Below, one piece after another: positions 1-5,694 of a stretch of DNA of 9,968 nucleotides; position 1 is the first letter of the stretch; every line of letters begins with the position of its first letter. The translations under genes and the position numbers were made by a program. The notes beneath the pieces were generated by a model. It was given only the letters and a program-made list of their open reading frames with translations. It did no database searches and was not told the origin of the DNA. The stretch is taken from contig CALFDL010000114.1 of assembly GCA_937950415.1 (NCBI GenBank), positions 1 to 9,968 on the forward strand, read 5' to 3'. This DNA is from an uncultured Collinsella sp. Its GTDB lineage: Bacteria; Actinomycetota; Coriobacteriia; Coriobacteriales; Coriobacteriaceae.

Positions 1-197
1 GTCGCCTCGCTCGCGCGGACGGACTTGAGCGCGCAGGGCTTGCCGTTGACGGTGAGCGCATCACCCGCGTGGCGCTCAAAGCGCGCGTCGTCCATAACGT
101 ATTCGATGGCGTCGTTGCCGAGCGCTTGGGCGATCATGCTGCCGTAGAGCAGGCCCACGCCGCCCTTGCCGATGAAGGCGACCTTGTTGATCTGCAT
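1..197 (-). CDS. Ketopantoate reductase family protein (ApbA/PanE-like), N-terminal part
   Basis: Only the first 65 codons are inside the window; the gene runs off the left edge. The start ATG (195-197 complement) has GGGGAG about nine bases upstream. The protein opens with a beta strand and a glycine-rich dinucleotide loop, FIGKGGVGLLYG (residues 8-19), the NADPH-binding signature of the 2-dehydropantoate 2-reductase family. A Rossmann alpha helix follows, then a charged segment ending the second strand (YVMDDARFERH). In the well-known member PanE, the enzyme reduces 2-dehydropantoate to pantoate for pantothenate and coenzyme A synthesis in the cytoplasm. Many paralogues in this family act on other 2-keto acids, and the substrate-binding C-terminal half is not visible, so panE itself cannot be claimed. 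The first loop Gly-Lys-Gly replaces the usual Gly-Ala/Leu-Gly. It lies 117 bp downstream of the cyclase gene on the same strand, but a terminator separates them. Confidence 0.8.
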   Translation of the reverse strand, partial: MQINKVAFIGKGGVGLLYGSMIAQALGNDAIEYVMDDARFERHAGDALTVNGKPCALKSVRASEA

Positions 198-214
198 GTG
201 AATCATCTCCCCAT

Positions 215-241
215 AAAAAGGCGCCCGCGTATGGGGCGCCT
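215..241 (-). terminator. Intrinsic terminator after the cyclase gene
   Basis: On the minus strand a 7-bp GC-rich stem (GGCGCCC paired with GGGCGCC, 234-240 and 220-226, plus a closing A-T pair) with a 7-base loop is followed by TTTTTA (219-214). It should end transcription of the cyclase gene. The T-run ends only a few bases before the ribosome site of the ketopantoate-reductase gene. That gene therefore either depends on read-through or has a promoter overlapping this hairpin. A TACAAT at 252-247 (complement) is the only -10-like sequence seen there and has no good -35. Confidence 0.75.
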
Positions 242-314
242 GATGGATTGTATGCCGCCGGGCCATGTCGCGTGCACCGGATGGCCGTATTTAGAAGAAC
301 AAACGCATGGGAAC

Positions 315-1085
315 TTATGACGCGGGGCAGACCGCAAAGACACGTGCGGGATATCCGACGCCATCACGCACCTTGGGGAAGGTGCAGAAGATGACGGCGC
401 CCGTGGCGGGAAGCTCGTCCAGATGGTCCATGACCTCAATCTGGTAACGGTCGACCGAGAGGATGTACTGTTCGCCGGGGTAGGGGTAGGCATCCTCGTG
501 TGTGGTCACGGTTGCGGGGTCGGTGTCTGCCGGTTCGTGGCCGATGGCACCGATGTTGCGCTCTTCTACAAGCCATTTGATGGCATCGAGGTCCCAGCCG
601 GGGTAGTGGGGCTGGCCGTCTTCGTCCTTGTTTTCGAGGTCGGCGAGCTTGGACCAGTCGGAGCGGAAGGCGACGAAAGCATCCTCAGGAATGCGACCGT
701 GCTCGTCCTCCCAAGCCTTGAGGTCATCGATGGTCAGGATAAAGTCGGGGTTTGCGGCGCACTCCTCGTGCTTGTCGATCACACAGAGCGGATGCATAAA
801 CTCGATAGGTTCGATCTCGCCAAGGGAACGACCGTCAACATGGAAGTGGCGCGGCGCGTCGACGTGGGTGCCGTACTGCGAGGCGACCGAATACTGGAAG
901 CAACGCATGGGCGCGAGCATATCTTCGGGCGTGCCGGGCAGGTAGTCGAAGAGCTTGGTGGACTCAAATGGCTCAAAGCCAAACCAGTGCGGGGTGTCGC
1001 ACGAGAGCGTATGGGTGAGGTCAACCCAGCGATAATCGGTGCTTTTGAGCTGGGATGCGAGGTTCCAAAGGTCGAGTGCGGGCAT
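315..1085 (-). CDS. Cyclase family protein (kynurenine formamidase-like metal hydrolase)
   Basis: 256 residues, ATG start with AAAGGAG six bases upstream, a normal length for the family. The signature GTHVDAPRHF (residues 72-81) is the metal-binding motif of the cyclase/KynB superfamily, which includes bacterial kynurenine formamidase and isatin hydrolase. H74, D76 and H80 are in place, and a downstream IGHEPADTD (residues 181-189) resembles the second conserved block. The family usually reads HxGTHxD, but here the first His is Gln70 (SQYGTH), so one expected metal ligand is missing or substituted. No signal peptide is seen, so a cytoplasmic enzyme is expected. No other tryptophan-degradation gene is in the window and the substrate cannot be named: amide or lactone hydrolysis is the family theme only. 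It is transcribed divergently from the aldo/keto reductase gene. Confidence 0.82.
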   Translation of the reverse strand: MPALDLWNLASQLKSTDYRWVDLTHTLSCDTPHWFGFEPFESTKLFDYLPGTPEDMLAPMRCFQYSVASQYGTHVDAPRHFHVDGRSLGEIEPIEFMHPLCVIDKHEECAANPDFILTIDDLKAWEDEHGRIPEDAFVAFRSDWSKLADLENKDEDGQPHYPGWDLDAIKWLVEERNIGAIGHEPADTDPATVTTHEDAYPYPGEQYILSVDRYQIEVMDHLDELPATGAVIFCTFPKVRDGVGYPARVFAVCPAS

Positions 1086-1248
1086 GGGTGGCTCCTTTCA
1101 TCGGGCTTTTTGCTGATGTTAAAGCGGTGCCGTGACAGCTCGATTTCTGCTGCGTTACGATACGTTCTCGATTGCGATTCCACGATGTTTCGGCCGCGTG
1201 ACCATTGTGTTTCGCCTTGCCGGGGCGCTGATGGCGAAGGGAGGGGCC
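1086..1248. promoter_or_regulatory. Divergent intergenic region with a plus-strand promoter
   Basis: This 163-bp gap separates the divergent cyclase and aldo/keto reductase genes. On the plus strand GTGACA (1132-1137), an 18-base spacer and TACGAT (1156-1161) make a plausible housekeeping promoter, giving a leader of about 80 bases before the GTG at 1249. On the minus strand only a weak TAACAT -10-like sequence lies near the cyclase gene, without a clear -35. No operator-like palindrome stood out. Confidence 0.45.
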
Positions 1249-2439
1249 GTGCAATACCGCGTTGACCCCAAAAGTGGTAACCGAATATCTGCTCTGGGTC
1301 TGGGCTGCATGAGGTTTCCCGGTTCGCCGGGACACCCCGATGCGAAGACAGCCGATGCCATCATTTCCCGTGCGGTGGAGCAGGGGATTAATTATCTGGA
1401 TACTGCGTATCTCTATCCCGGTAACGAGGCGTGCGTGGGCGCCTCACTTGAGCGCTTGGGGCTGCGCGACCGGGTGTTGCTGGCGACCAAGTTGCCGCAC
1501 GCTTCGTGCAAGTGCGCGGAGGATTTCGACCGGTTCTTCGACGAGCAACTGCGTCGCCTGCGGACCGACCATATCGACTATTACCTTATGCACAACATCA
1601 CTTCGCCCGCTCAGTGGGAGCGCGTGGTGGCGTTGGGTATCGAGGACTGGATCGCGCGTCAAAAGGCGGCGGGGCGCATTCGCCAGATTGGTTTTTCGTA
1701 CCACGGCAGCGCGGTGGATTTCCTGACGATGCTTGACGCATATGACTGGGATTTTTGCCAGATCCAGTACAATTACGCTGGAGAGCGATATCAGGCGGGA
1801 ACAGCGGGGCTCATGGCCGCCGCCGAGCGAGGCCTCGCGGTGTTTGTGATGGAGCCACTGCTGGGCGGGCGTTTAGCGGGCAAGCTGCCGCCACGGGCCC
1901 GCGCTGTGCTCGATAGTGCCCGTGACCCGCATTTGCGCACTCCTGCCGCCTGGGGTCTTTCGTGGGTCTGGAATCATCCTCAGGTGACGATGCTGCTTTC
2001 GGGTATGACCAATACCGCGCAAGTGGATGAGAACGCGGCGTTGGCCGATCGGGCCCTGCCGGATTCGATGACAGTTACTCAGCTTGATGCCATCGCACGC
2101 GTGCTGACGGAGTTTGAAAAATCGAATCGCGTGCCCTGCACGGGATGCGGCTACTGCATGCCATGTCCCAAGGGCATCAATATTCCCGGCTGCTTTGCCG
2201 CCTACAACGCGAGCTATGCGCACAGCTGGTTTACGGGGCTGTCGCAATACTTTACGGCGAGTGCGGTGCGCACGAGCGAGCCCAAGCTGGTGAGCAATTG
2301 CGTCAAGTGCGGCAAATGCGCGCGCCACTGCCCGCAGCATATCGATATCCCCGAGCGTCTCGATGACGTGCGCCGACGTTTCCAGCCTGGCCCCGTAACG
2401 GTCATGCTTAAAGTCTTCAGCAAAACTCGCTCCTCATGA
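1249..2439 (+). CDS. Aldo/keto reductase with C-terminal double [4Fe-4S] ferredoxin domain
   Basis: 396 residues. GTG at 1249 is chosen because AAGGGAGGGG lies just upstream and the protein then opens directly with the family N-terminus (QYRVDPKSGNRISALGLGCMRF). An in-frame ATG at 1231 has no ribosome site. Residues 10-280 form the aldo/keto reductase barrel, and the catalytic tetrad is complete: D51, Y56, K81 and H115. The C-terminus carries two iron-sulfur motifs: C297-x2-C300-x2-C303-x2-C306-P and C351-x2-C354-x2-C357-x3-C361-P. This is the architecture of the COG1453 group of predicted oxidoreductases, common in anaerobes. The clusters suggest electrons from or to ferredoxin or flavodoxin alongside or instead of NAD(P)H, but that is inference. 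It is cytoplasmic and the substrate is unknown. The stop is one base before hairpin repeat copy A. Confidence 0.9.
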   Translation: MQYRVDPKSGNRISALGLGCMRFPGSPGHPDAKTADAIISRAVEQGINYLDTAYLYPGNEACVGASLERLGLRDRVLLATKLPHASCKCAEDFDRFFDEQLRRLRTDHIDYYLMHNITSPAQWERVVALGIEDWIARQKAAGRIRQIGFSYHGSAVDFLTMLDAYDWDFCQIQYNYAGERYQAGTAGLMAAAERGLAVFVMEPLLGGRLAGKLPPRARAVLDSARDPHLRTPAAWGLSWVWNHPQVTMLLSGMTNTAQVDENAALADRALPDSMTVTQLDAIARVLTEFEKSNRVPCTGCGYCMPCPKGINIPGCFAAYNASYAHSWFTGLSQYFTASAVRTSEPKLVSNCVKCGKCARHCPQHIDIPERLDDVRRRFQPGPVTVMLKVFSKTRSS

Positions 2440-2525
2440 CCCTTTTATATCTTGTGATGGAATAGTCCCTGTTTGCGGCAGAATAGGGCGATAGCAGGAA
2501 CTTTTTTGCCGCAACTGATGGGAGG
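2440..2525 (+). repeat. Hairpin repeat element, copy A (upstream of the Gfo/Idh/MocA gene)
   Basis: This 86-base element fills nearly all of the space between two genes. It opens with CCCTTTTATA and ends in CTGATGGGAGG, which supplies the ribosome site of the next gene. A 19-nt left arm (2452-2470) faces a 19-nt right arm (2496-2514) across a 25-base loop. As plus-strand RNA the arms make 12 Watson-Crick pairs, 4 G-U pairs and 3 mismatches. The loop begins GTTTGCG and contains AATAGGGC. It aligns with copy B over its whole length at about 75% identity (65 of 86 by hand count). No coding potential is seen. It may be a cis-regulatory RNA, a DNA operator or a short dispersed repeat. Confidence 0.8.
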
Positions 2526-2530
2526 CTATC

Positions 2531-3550
2531 GTGGGTGACCGAGGCTTACGCAATGATTCGCGTGAGGTCCGTTGGGGCATTTTGGGCGCTGGGCACATCT
2601 CTCATCGATTTGCTTCGTCGCTCAAGAAGGTCGACGGGGCACGGCTGGTGGCTGCGGCCGGTCGCACTCCTGCACATGTCGAGGAATTTTGCCGAGCGTT
2701 TTCGATCGATGCTGCGCATGGCCATGCCTCGGTCGACGATAACGGCAATGCGGCTTATGACGCGCTGATTGCCGACCCCGATGTCGACGCAATCTACTTG
2801 GCGCTTCCGCATGGCGTGCATACGCGTTGGGCCTGTCGCGCGCTGTGCGCCGGAAAGGCCGTGCTGTGCGAAAAGCCGGCCGTTTTGAGTGAGGAAGAGG
2901 CTCTCTCGATCGCCTCCACCTCTCGCGAGTGCGGCGTGCTGTTTATGGAGGCGATGAAGAATCGGTTTTGCCCGATGCGCACTCGCGTGAAGGACTTGTT
3001 TGCGTCGGGTGAGCTTGGCCGTATTGTCTCGATTGAAAGCGTGCAAAAGCTCGATTACGGCGAGTCTCCTTCGGGCTATCTGCTTGATCCGTTGCAGGGC
3101 GGCTGTCTATATGACATGGGCTGCTATGCGGTCGGTTGGTTTGAGGATTTGCTCGCGGGCGCTTGCGAGGTTTCGTCCCGTGAAGTTCGCTGGCGTGACG
3201 TATCGGGCGGTCGCGTCGATTGGGCCGACGAGATCCATATGAGCGTCGGCGGTATACCCATTCATATGGTGTGCGACGGCGAAGCAACATATGAAAGCCG
3301 CTTAACGATTGCCTGTGAGCGGGGCTCGTTGGAAATCGAGCGCCTCCATCGCCCCGAGCTCGCTCATGTGAAGTATTCCGACGGTCGAGTACTCGAAATC
3401 GATGCACCATTTGAAGTCGATGATTTTTACGGTGAGGCGTCGCATGCGACGCAGCTCATTCAGGCGGGGAAACTCGAAAGCCCCATCATGTGCCTAGCCG
3501 CCACACAGCGCTGTGCGCACATCATCGATGCGATTCGCTTGAAACTTTAG
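2531..3550 (+). CDS. Gfo/Idh/MocA family oxidoreductase
   Basis: 339 residues from a GTG with GGGAGG five bases upstream; an ordinary length for the family. The N-terminal Rossmann domain shows WGILGAGHIS (residues 15-24), the NAD(P)-binding loop, and the family hallmark E114-K115-P116 (LCEKPAVL), where the lysine is expected at the active site. The C-terminal part is the alpha/beta substrate and dimer domain; a segment near residue 195 (GGCLYDMGCY) matches the conserved block of the dihydrodiol-dehydrogenase-like branch. Members oxidise or reduce sugars, inositols and related diols with NAD(P)H. The substrate here cannot be told, and no sugar transporter or kinase is adjacent. It sits between the two copies of the hairpin repeat, with copy A forming its leader. 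Confidence 0.9.
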   Translation: MGDRGLRNDSREVRWGILGAGHISHRFASSLKKVDGARLVAAAGRTPAHVEEFCRAFSIDAAHGHASVDDNGNAAYDALIADPDVDAIYLALPHGVHTRWACRALCAGKAVLCEKPAVLSEEEALSIASTSRECGVLFMEAMKNRFCPMRTRVKDLFASGELGRIVSIESVQKLDYGESPSGYLLDPLQGGCLYDMGCYAVGWFEDLLAGACEVSSREVRWRDVSGGRVDWADEIHMSVGGIPIHMVCDGEATYESRLTIACERGSLEIERLHRPELAHVKYSDGRVLEIDAPFEVDDFYGEASHATQLIQAGKLESPIMCLAATQRCAHIIDAIRLKL

Positions 3551-3606
3551 GGCGTGGGGGCATGGCGCCAGCGCTTGGAATGCCTGGAGGCCTTTGCTCT
3601 TGATGC

Positions 3607-3693
3607 CCCTTTTATAACTTGCGGTGGAATACGGTCTGTTTGCGCCAAAATAGGGCACCAATAGACCGTATTTCACCGCAACTGATGAGGAGG
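3607..3693 (+). repeat. Hairpin repeat element, copy B (upstream of endonuclease IV)
   Basis: This is the second copy of the element, with the same boundaries: CCCTTTTATA at the left and CTGATGAGGAGG at the right. The left arm TTGCGGTGGAATACGGTCT (3619-3637) and right arm (3663-3681) pair at all 19 positions as RNA, 18 Watson-Crick and one G-U. The loop between them is exactly 25 bases (3638-3662), the same length as in copy A. The end of the element provides the ribosome site for the ATG at 3703. TATAAC at 3613-3618 resembles a -10 box, but no -35 lies at a proper distance. Confidence 0.85.
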
Positions 3694-3702
3694 GAGCTGG
3701 AG

Positions 3703-4569
3703 ATGCTGACGATCGGGTGCCATCTTTCGACGACGAAGGGCTATCGGGCAATGGGGGAGACGGCGCTATCCATTGGCGCCAATACCTTTGCGTTCTTTAC
3801 GCGCAACCCGCGCGGTGGCAAGGCAAAAGAACTTGACATGGATGACGTGGCGGCTCTGCGCGAGCTTATGGCACAAAACGACTTTGGACCGCTGGTGGCG
3901 CATGCCCCGTATACCTACAACCCCTGTTCTGCCAAAGAGCGGGCGCGCGAGTTTGCCTTGGAGGCAATGGCCGAGGACTTGCAGCGTCTGGAAGCACTGC
4001 CCGGCAACTACTACAACTTCCATCCCGGTGCGCATGTGGGACAGGGCTCCGACGTCGGCATTCAGATGATTGTCGACACGCTGTGCCAGGTGATGTTTGA
4101 GGGGCAGCAGACGACGGTATTACTCGAGACCATGGCAGGCAAGGGCACCGAGGTGGGCCGTAGCTTTGAAGAACTGGCGTGCATTATCGAGGGCGTTGCC
4201 GCCAAGCGCCCAGAGCTGTCCGATAAGCTGGGCGTTTGTTTGGACACCTGCCATGTGAACGATGCCGGCTACGACATCATCCATGATCTGGACGGCGTAC
4301 TCGACGAGTTCGACCGCGTGGTGGGTATCGATCGCTTGCATGCCGTACACATCAACGATTCGAAGAACCCTTGTGGCGCCCATAAAGATCGTCACGAGTG
4401 CATCGGCAAGGGATACCTTGGCAGCGAGGAATTTGGTGGCGGTATGCAGGTTATGCAGAATATTGTATCGAATGGCCGTTTGCGTTCGCTGCCGTTTATT
4501 TTGGAGACTCCGAACGAACTTGCAGGTTATGCAGCTGAAATTAGACTATTAAGGTCATTGCAGCAGTAA
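3703..4569 (+). CDS. nfo: Deoxyribonuclease IV (endonuclease IV, AP endonuclease)
   Basis: 288 residues, close to the usual ~280. ATG 3703 is chosen over the in-frame ATG at 3685 because GAGGAGGGAG sits 6-7 bases before it and the protein then starts with the family N-terminus (MLTIGCHLSTTKGY). The enzyme incises DNA 5' to abasic sites and trims blocked 3' ends in base-excision repair, using three zinc ions in a TIM barrel. All nine metal ligands known from the E. coli enzyme can be placed in order: H67, H107, E142, D181, H184, H216, D229, H231 and E268, within FHPGAH, LLETMAGKG, CLDTCHVNDAGYD, VHINDSKNPCG, HKDRHECIGKG and ILETPNE. It is cytoplasmic. It follows the Gfo/Idh/MocA gene but is preceded by its own hairpin element, so expression may be partly separate. 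Confidence 0.95.
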   Translation: MLTIGCHLSTTKGYRAMGETALSIGANTFAFFTRNPRGGKAKELDMDDVAALRELMAQNDFGPLVAHAPYTYNPCSAKERAREFALEAMAEDLQRLEALPGNYYNFHPGAHVGQGSDVGIQMIVDTLCQVMFEGQQTTVLLETMAGKGTEVGRSFEELACIIEGVAAKRPELSDKLGVCLDTCHVNDAGYDIIHDLDGVLDEFDRVVGIDRLHAVHINDSKNPCGAHKDRHECIGKGYLGSEEFGGGMQVMQNIVSNGRLRSLPFILETPNELAGYAAEIRLLRSLQQ

Positions 4570-4716
4570 TGACTGTCACAAAGTAGAGTATTCCATTCAC
4601 GTTATGGGTTTGTTTCAATCAGTTTTCTCATTGCAGATTCGTAATTCCGGGTGCATAATAGCCAACAGTTTTTGCAGACCTCTGAATCAAACGAGGTCAC
4701 CGGAAGGAGACTGATT
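4570..4716 (+). promoter_or_regulatory. Promoter and leader of the amino-acid transporter operon
   Basis: The 147-bp gap holds TTGCAG (4631-4636), a 17-base spacer and CATAAT (4654-4659), a reasonable housekeeping promoter with a start near 4666. Just downstream a 6-bp perfect inverted repeat, GACCTC (4677-4682) and GAGGTC (4693-4698) with a 10-base spacer, lies between the start site and the ribosome site GGAAGGAG (4702-4709). It could be an operator or a small leader hairpin. No convincing terminator for the preceding endonuclease gene was found here. Confidence 0.5.
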
Positions 4717-5577
4717 ATGAAGCTGAAGAAGCTCGGCGCATTTGCCGCCACGGGTGCTATGGTGCTCGCCCTTGCTCTGACGGGCTGCGGCTCGTCCAAC
4801 GCCACCTCTGGTTCTGATGCTGGTTCCAGCAGCTCTGACGACGCTAAGGTCGAGAAGGTCGACGGCTCCAAGGAGTACGCGCTCGTCAAGGACGGTACGC
4901 TGACCGTCGGCACCTCTGCCGAGTACGCGCCGTTTGAGTACAAGGATGACAACGGCGACTACCAGGGCTTTGACCTTGAGCTCATCAAGGCTATCGGCGA
5001 CAAGCTGGGCCTGGATGTCGAGTATGTCAACAATGACTTTGACACGCTGGTTCCGGGCGTCGCTTCGGGCGCCAAGTATGACGTCTCCATCGCGGCTATC
5101 ACCGACACTCCCGAGCGTGAGAAGGAAGTCACTTTCTCTGATTCCTACTACATGGACGATCAGGCTATCGTGACCAAGGTCGATAACACCGACATCACGG
5201 CCGACAACTACAGCGAGAAGCTCAACAACGCCGACGCTACCATCATCGTCCAGTCTGGCTCGACCGCCGAGGCCTTTGCCCAGGAGAACTTCCCCAAGGC
5301 CAAGATCGTCCCCTACAAGGACGCCACCGAGTGCTTCAGCGCCCTGCAGTCCGATAAGGGCGACGCTGTAGTTACCAACCGCTCCGTTGCCAGCCAGCTG
5401 ACCGCCGAACAGTTCAACACCTGCCAGACCATCAAGCAGATCAGCACCGGCGAGGAGTACGCCATCGCCATCAACCAGGGCAATACCAAGCTCAAGGACG
5501 ACATCAACCAGGCCATCAAGGACCTGACCGACGACGGTACCGTCGACGCCCTCATGGCTAAGTACAATATCAAGTAA
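4717..5577 (+). CDS. Amino-acid ABC transporter substrate-binding lipoprotein
   Basis: 286 residues, ATG with GGAAGGAG seven bases upstream. A lipoprotein signal (residues 1-23) ends in the lipobox LTGC with Cys24, followed by a Ser/Gly/Asp-rich linker to about residue 50, so the mature protein is anchored on the outer face of the membrane. The rest is a family 3 solute-binding protein (PF00497): GTLTVGTSAEYAPFEY (60-75), the GFDLELIKAIGDKLG block (84-98), TPEREKE with R134 (expected to hold the ligand carboxylate) and QSGSTAE (179-185). The family aspartate that binds the ligand amino group in HisJ and GlnH is Asn221 here (DAVVTN). It delivers a polar amino acid or similar solute to the downstream permease and ATPase. 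Codons are strongly biased to C/G-ending forms such as AAG, AAC and GAC, suggesting high expression. The exact substrate is not readable. Confidence 0.92.
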   Translation: MKLKKLGAFAATGAMVLALALTGCGSSNATSGSDAGSSSSDDAKVEKVDGSKEYALVKDGTLTVGTSAEYAPFEYKDDNGDYQGFDLELIKAIGDKLGLDVEYVNNDFDTLVPGVASGAKYDVSIAAITDTPEREKEVTFSDSYYMDDQAIVTKVDNTDITADNYSEKLNNADATIIVQSGSTAEAFAQENFPKAKIVPYKDATECFSALQSDKGDAVVTNRSVASQLTAEQFNTCQTIKQISTGEEYAIAINQGNTKLKDDINQAIKDLTDDGTVDALMAKYNIK

Positions 5578-5599
5578 AATAGCTACTTGATTGCGCGCG

Positions 5600-5626
5600 G
5601 GCCCTTTCCGTTTTGCGGAGAGGGCC
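5600..5626 (+). terminator. GC-rich hairpin after the binding-protein gene
   Basis: An 11-bp stem (5600-5610 with 5616-5626; one G-U pair) closes a five-base TTTTG loop 22 bases after the stop codon. Only TTTG follows, so it is a weak terminator. It may instead act as a 3' stabiliser of the binding-protein mRNA or as a partial terminator that lowers expression of the permease and ATPase. Confidence 0.6.
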
Positions 5627-5640
5627 TTTGCGCTTCTCTT

Positions 5641-5666
5641 GACGGAGAGCGTTTCCGTCTCTTTTT
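5641..5666 (+). terminator. Second hairpin with T-tract before the permease gene
   Basis: GACGGA (5641-5646) pairs with TCCGTC (5654-5659) over a seven-base loop and is followed by TCTTTTT (5660-5666), the form of an intrinsic terminator with a short stem. The next gene's ribosome site starts 19 bases later and no promoter fits between them. Permease and ATPase expression therefore probably depends on read-through. Confidence 0.6.
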
Positions 5667-5694
5667 GCCGGCAACTTCTACGATAGGAGCCACC

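Noticed and set aside
1132..1248. Longer N-terminus for the aldo/keto reductase (starts at 1132 or 1231)
   Set aside because: No ribosome site precedes those starts and the extra residues do not resemble the family, while GTG 1249 has AAGGGAGGGG directly upstream.
423..1265. A 280-codon plus-strand open frame opposite the cyclase gene
   Set aside because: It lacks a ribosome site and known motifs, and it overlaps the whole cyclase gene, which has strong family motifs and a ribosome site.
3613..3618. TATAAC as the -10 box of a promoter for endonuclease IV
   Set aside because: No -35 lies 15-20 bases upstream, and a start there would leave the left arm of the hairpin partly outside the transcript.
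2440..3693. Insertion sequence or miniature transposon explanation for the paired hairpins
   Set aside because: No target-site duplications were seen, there is no transposase, and the element includes the ribosome site at a fixed spacing in both copies. A dispersed repeat origin is still possible but not shown.
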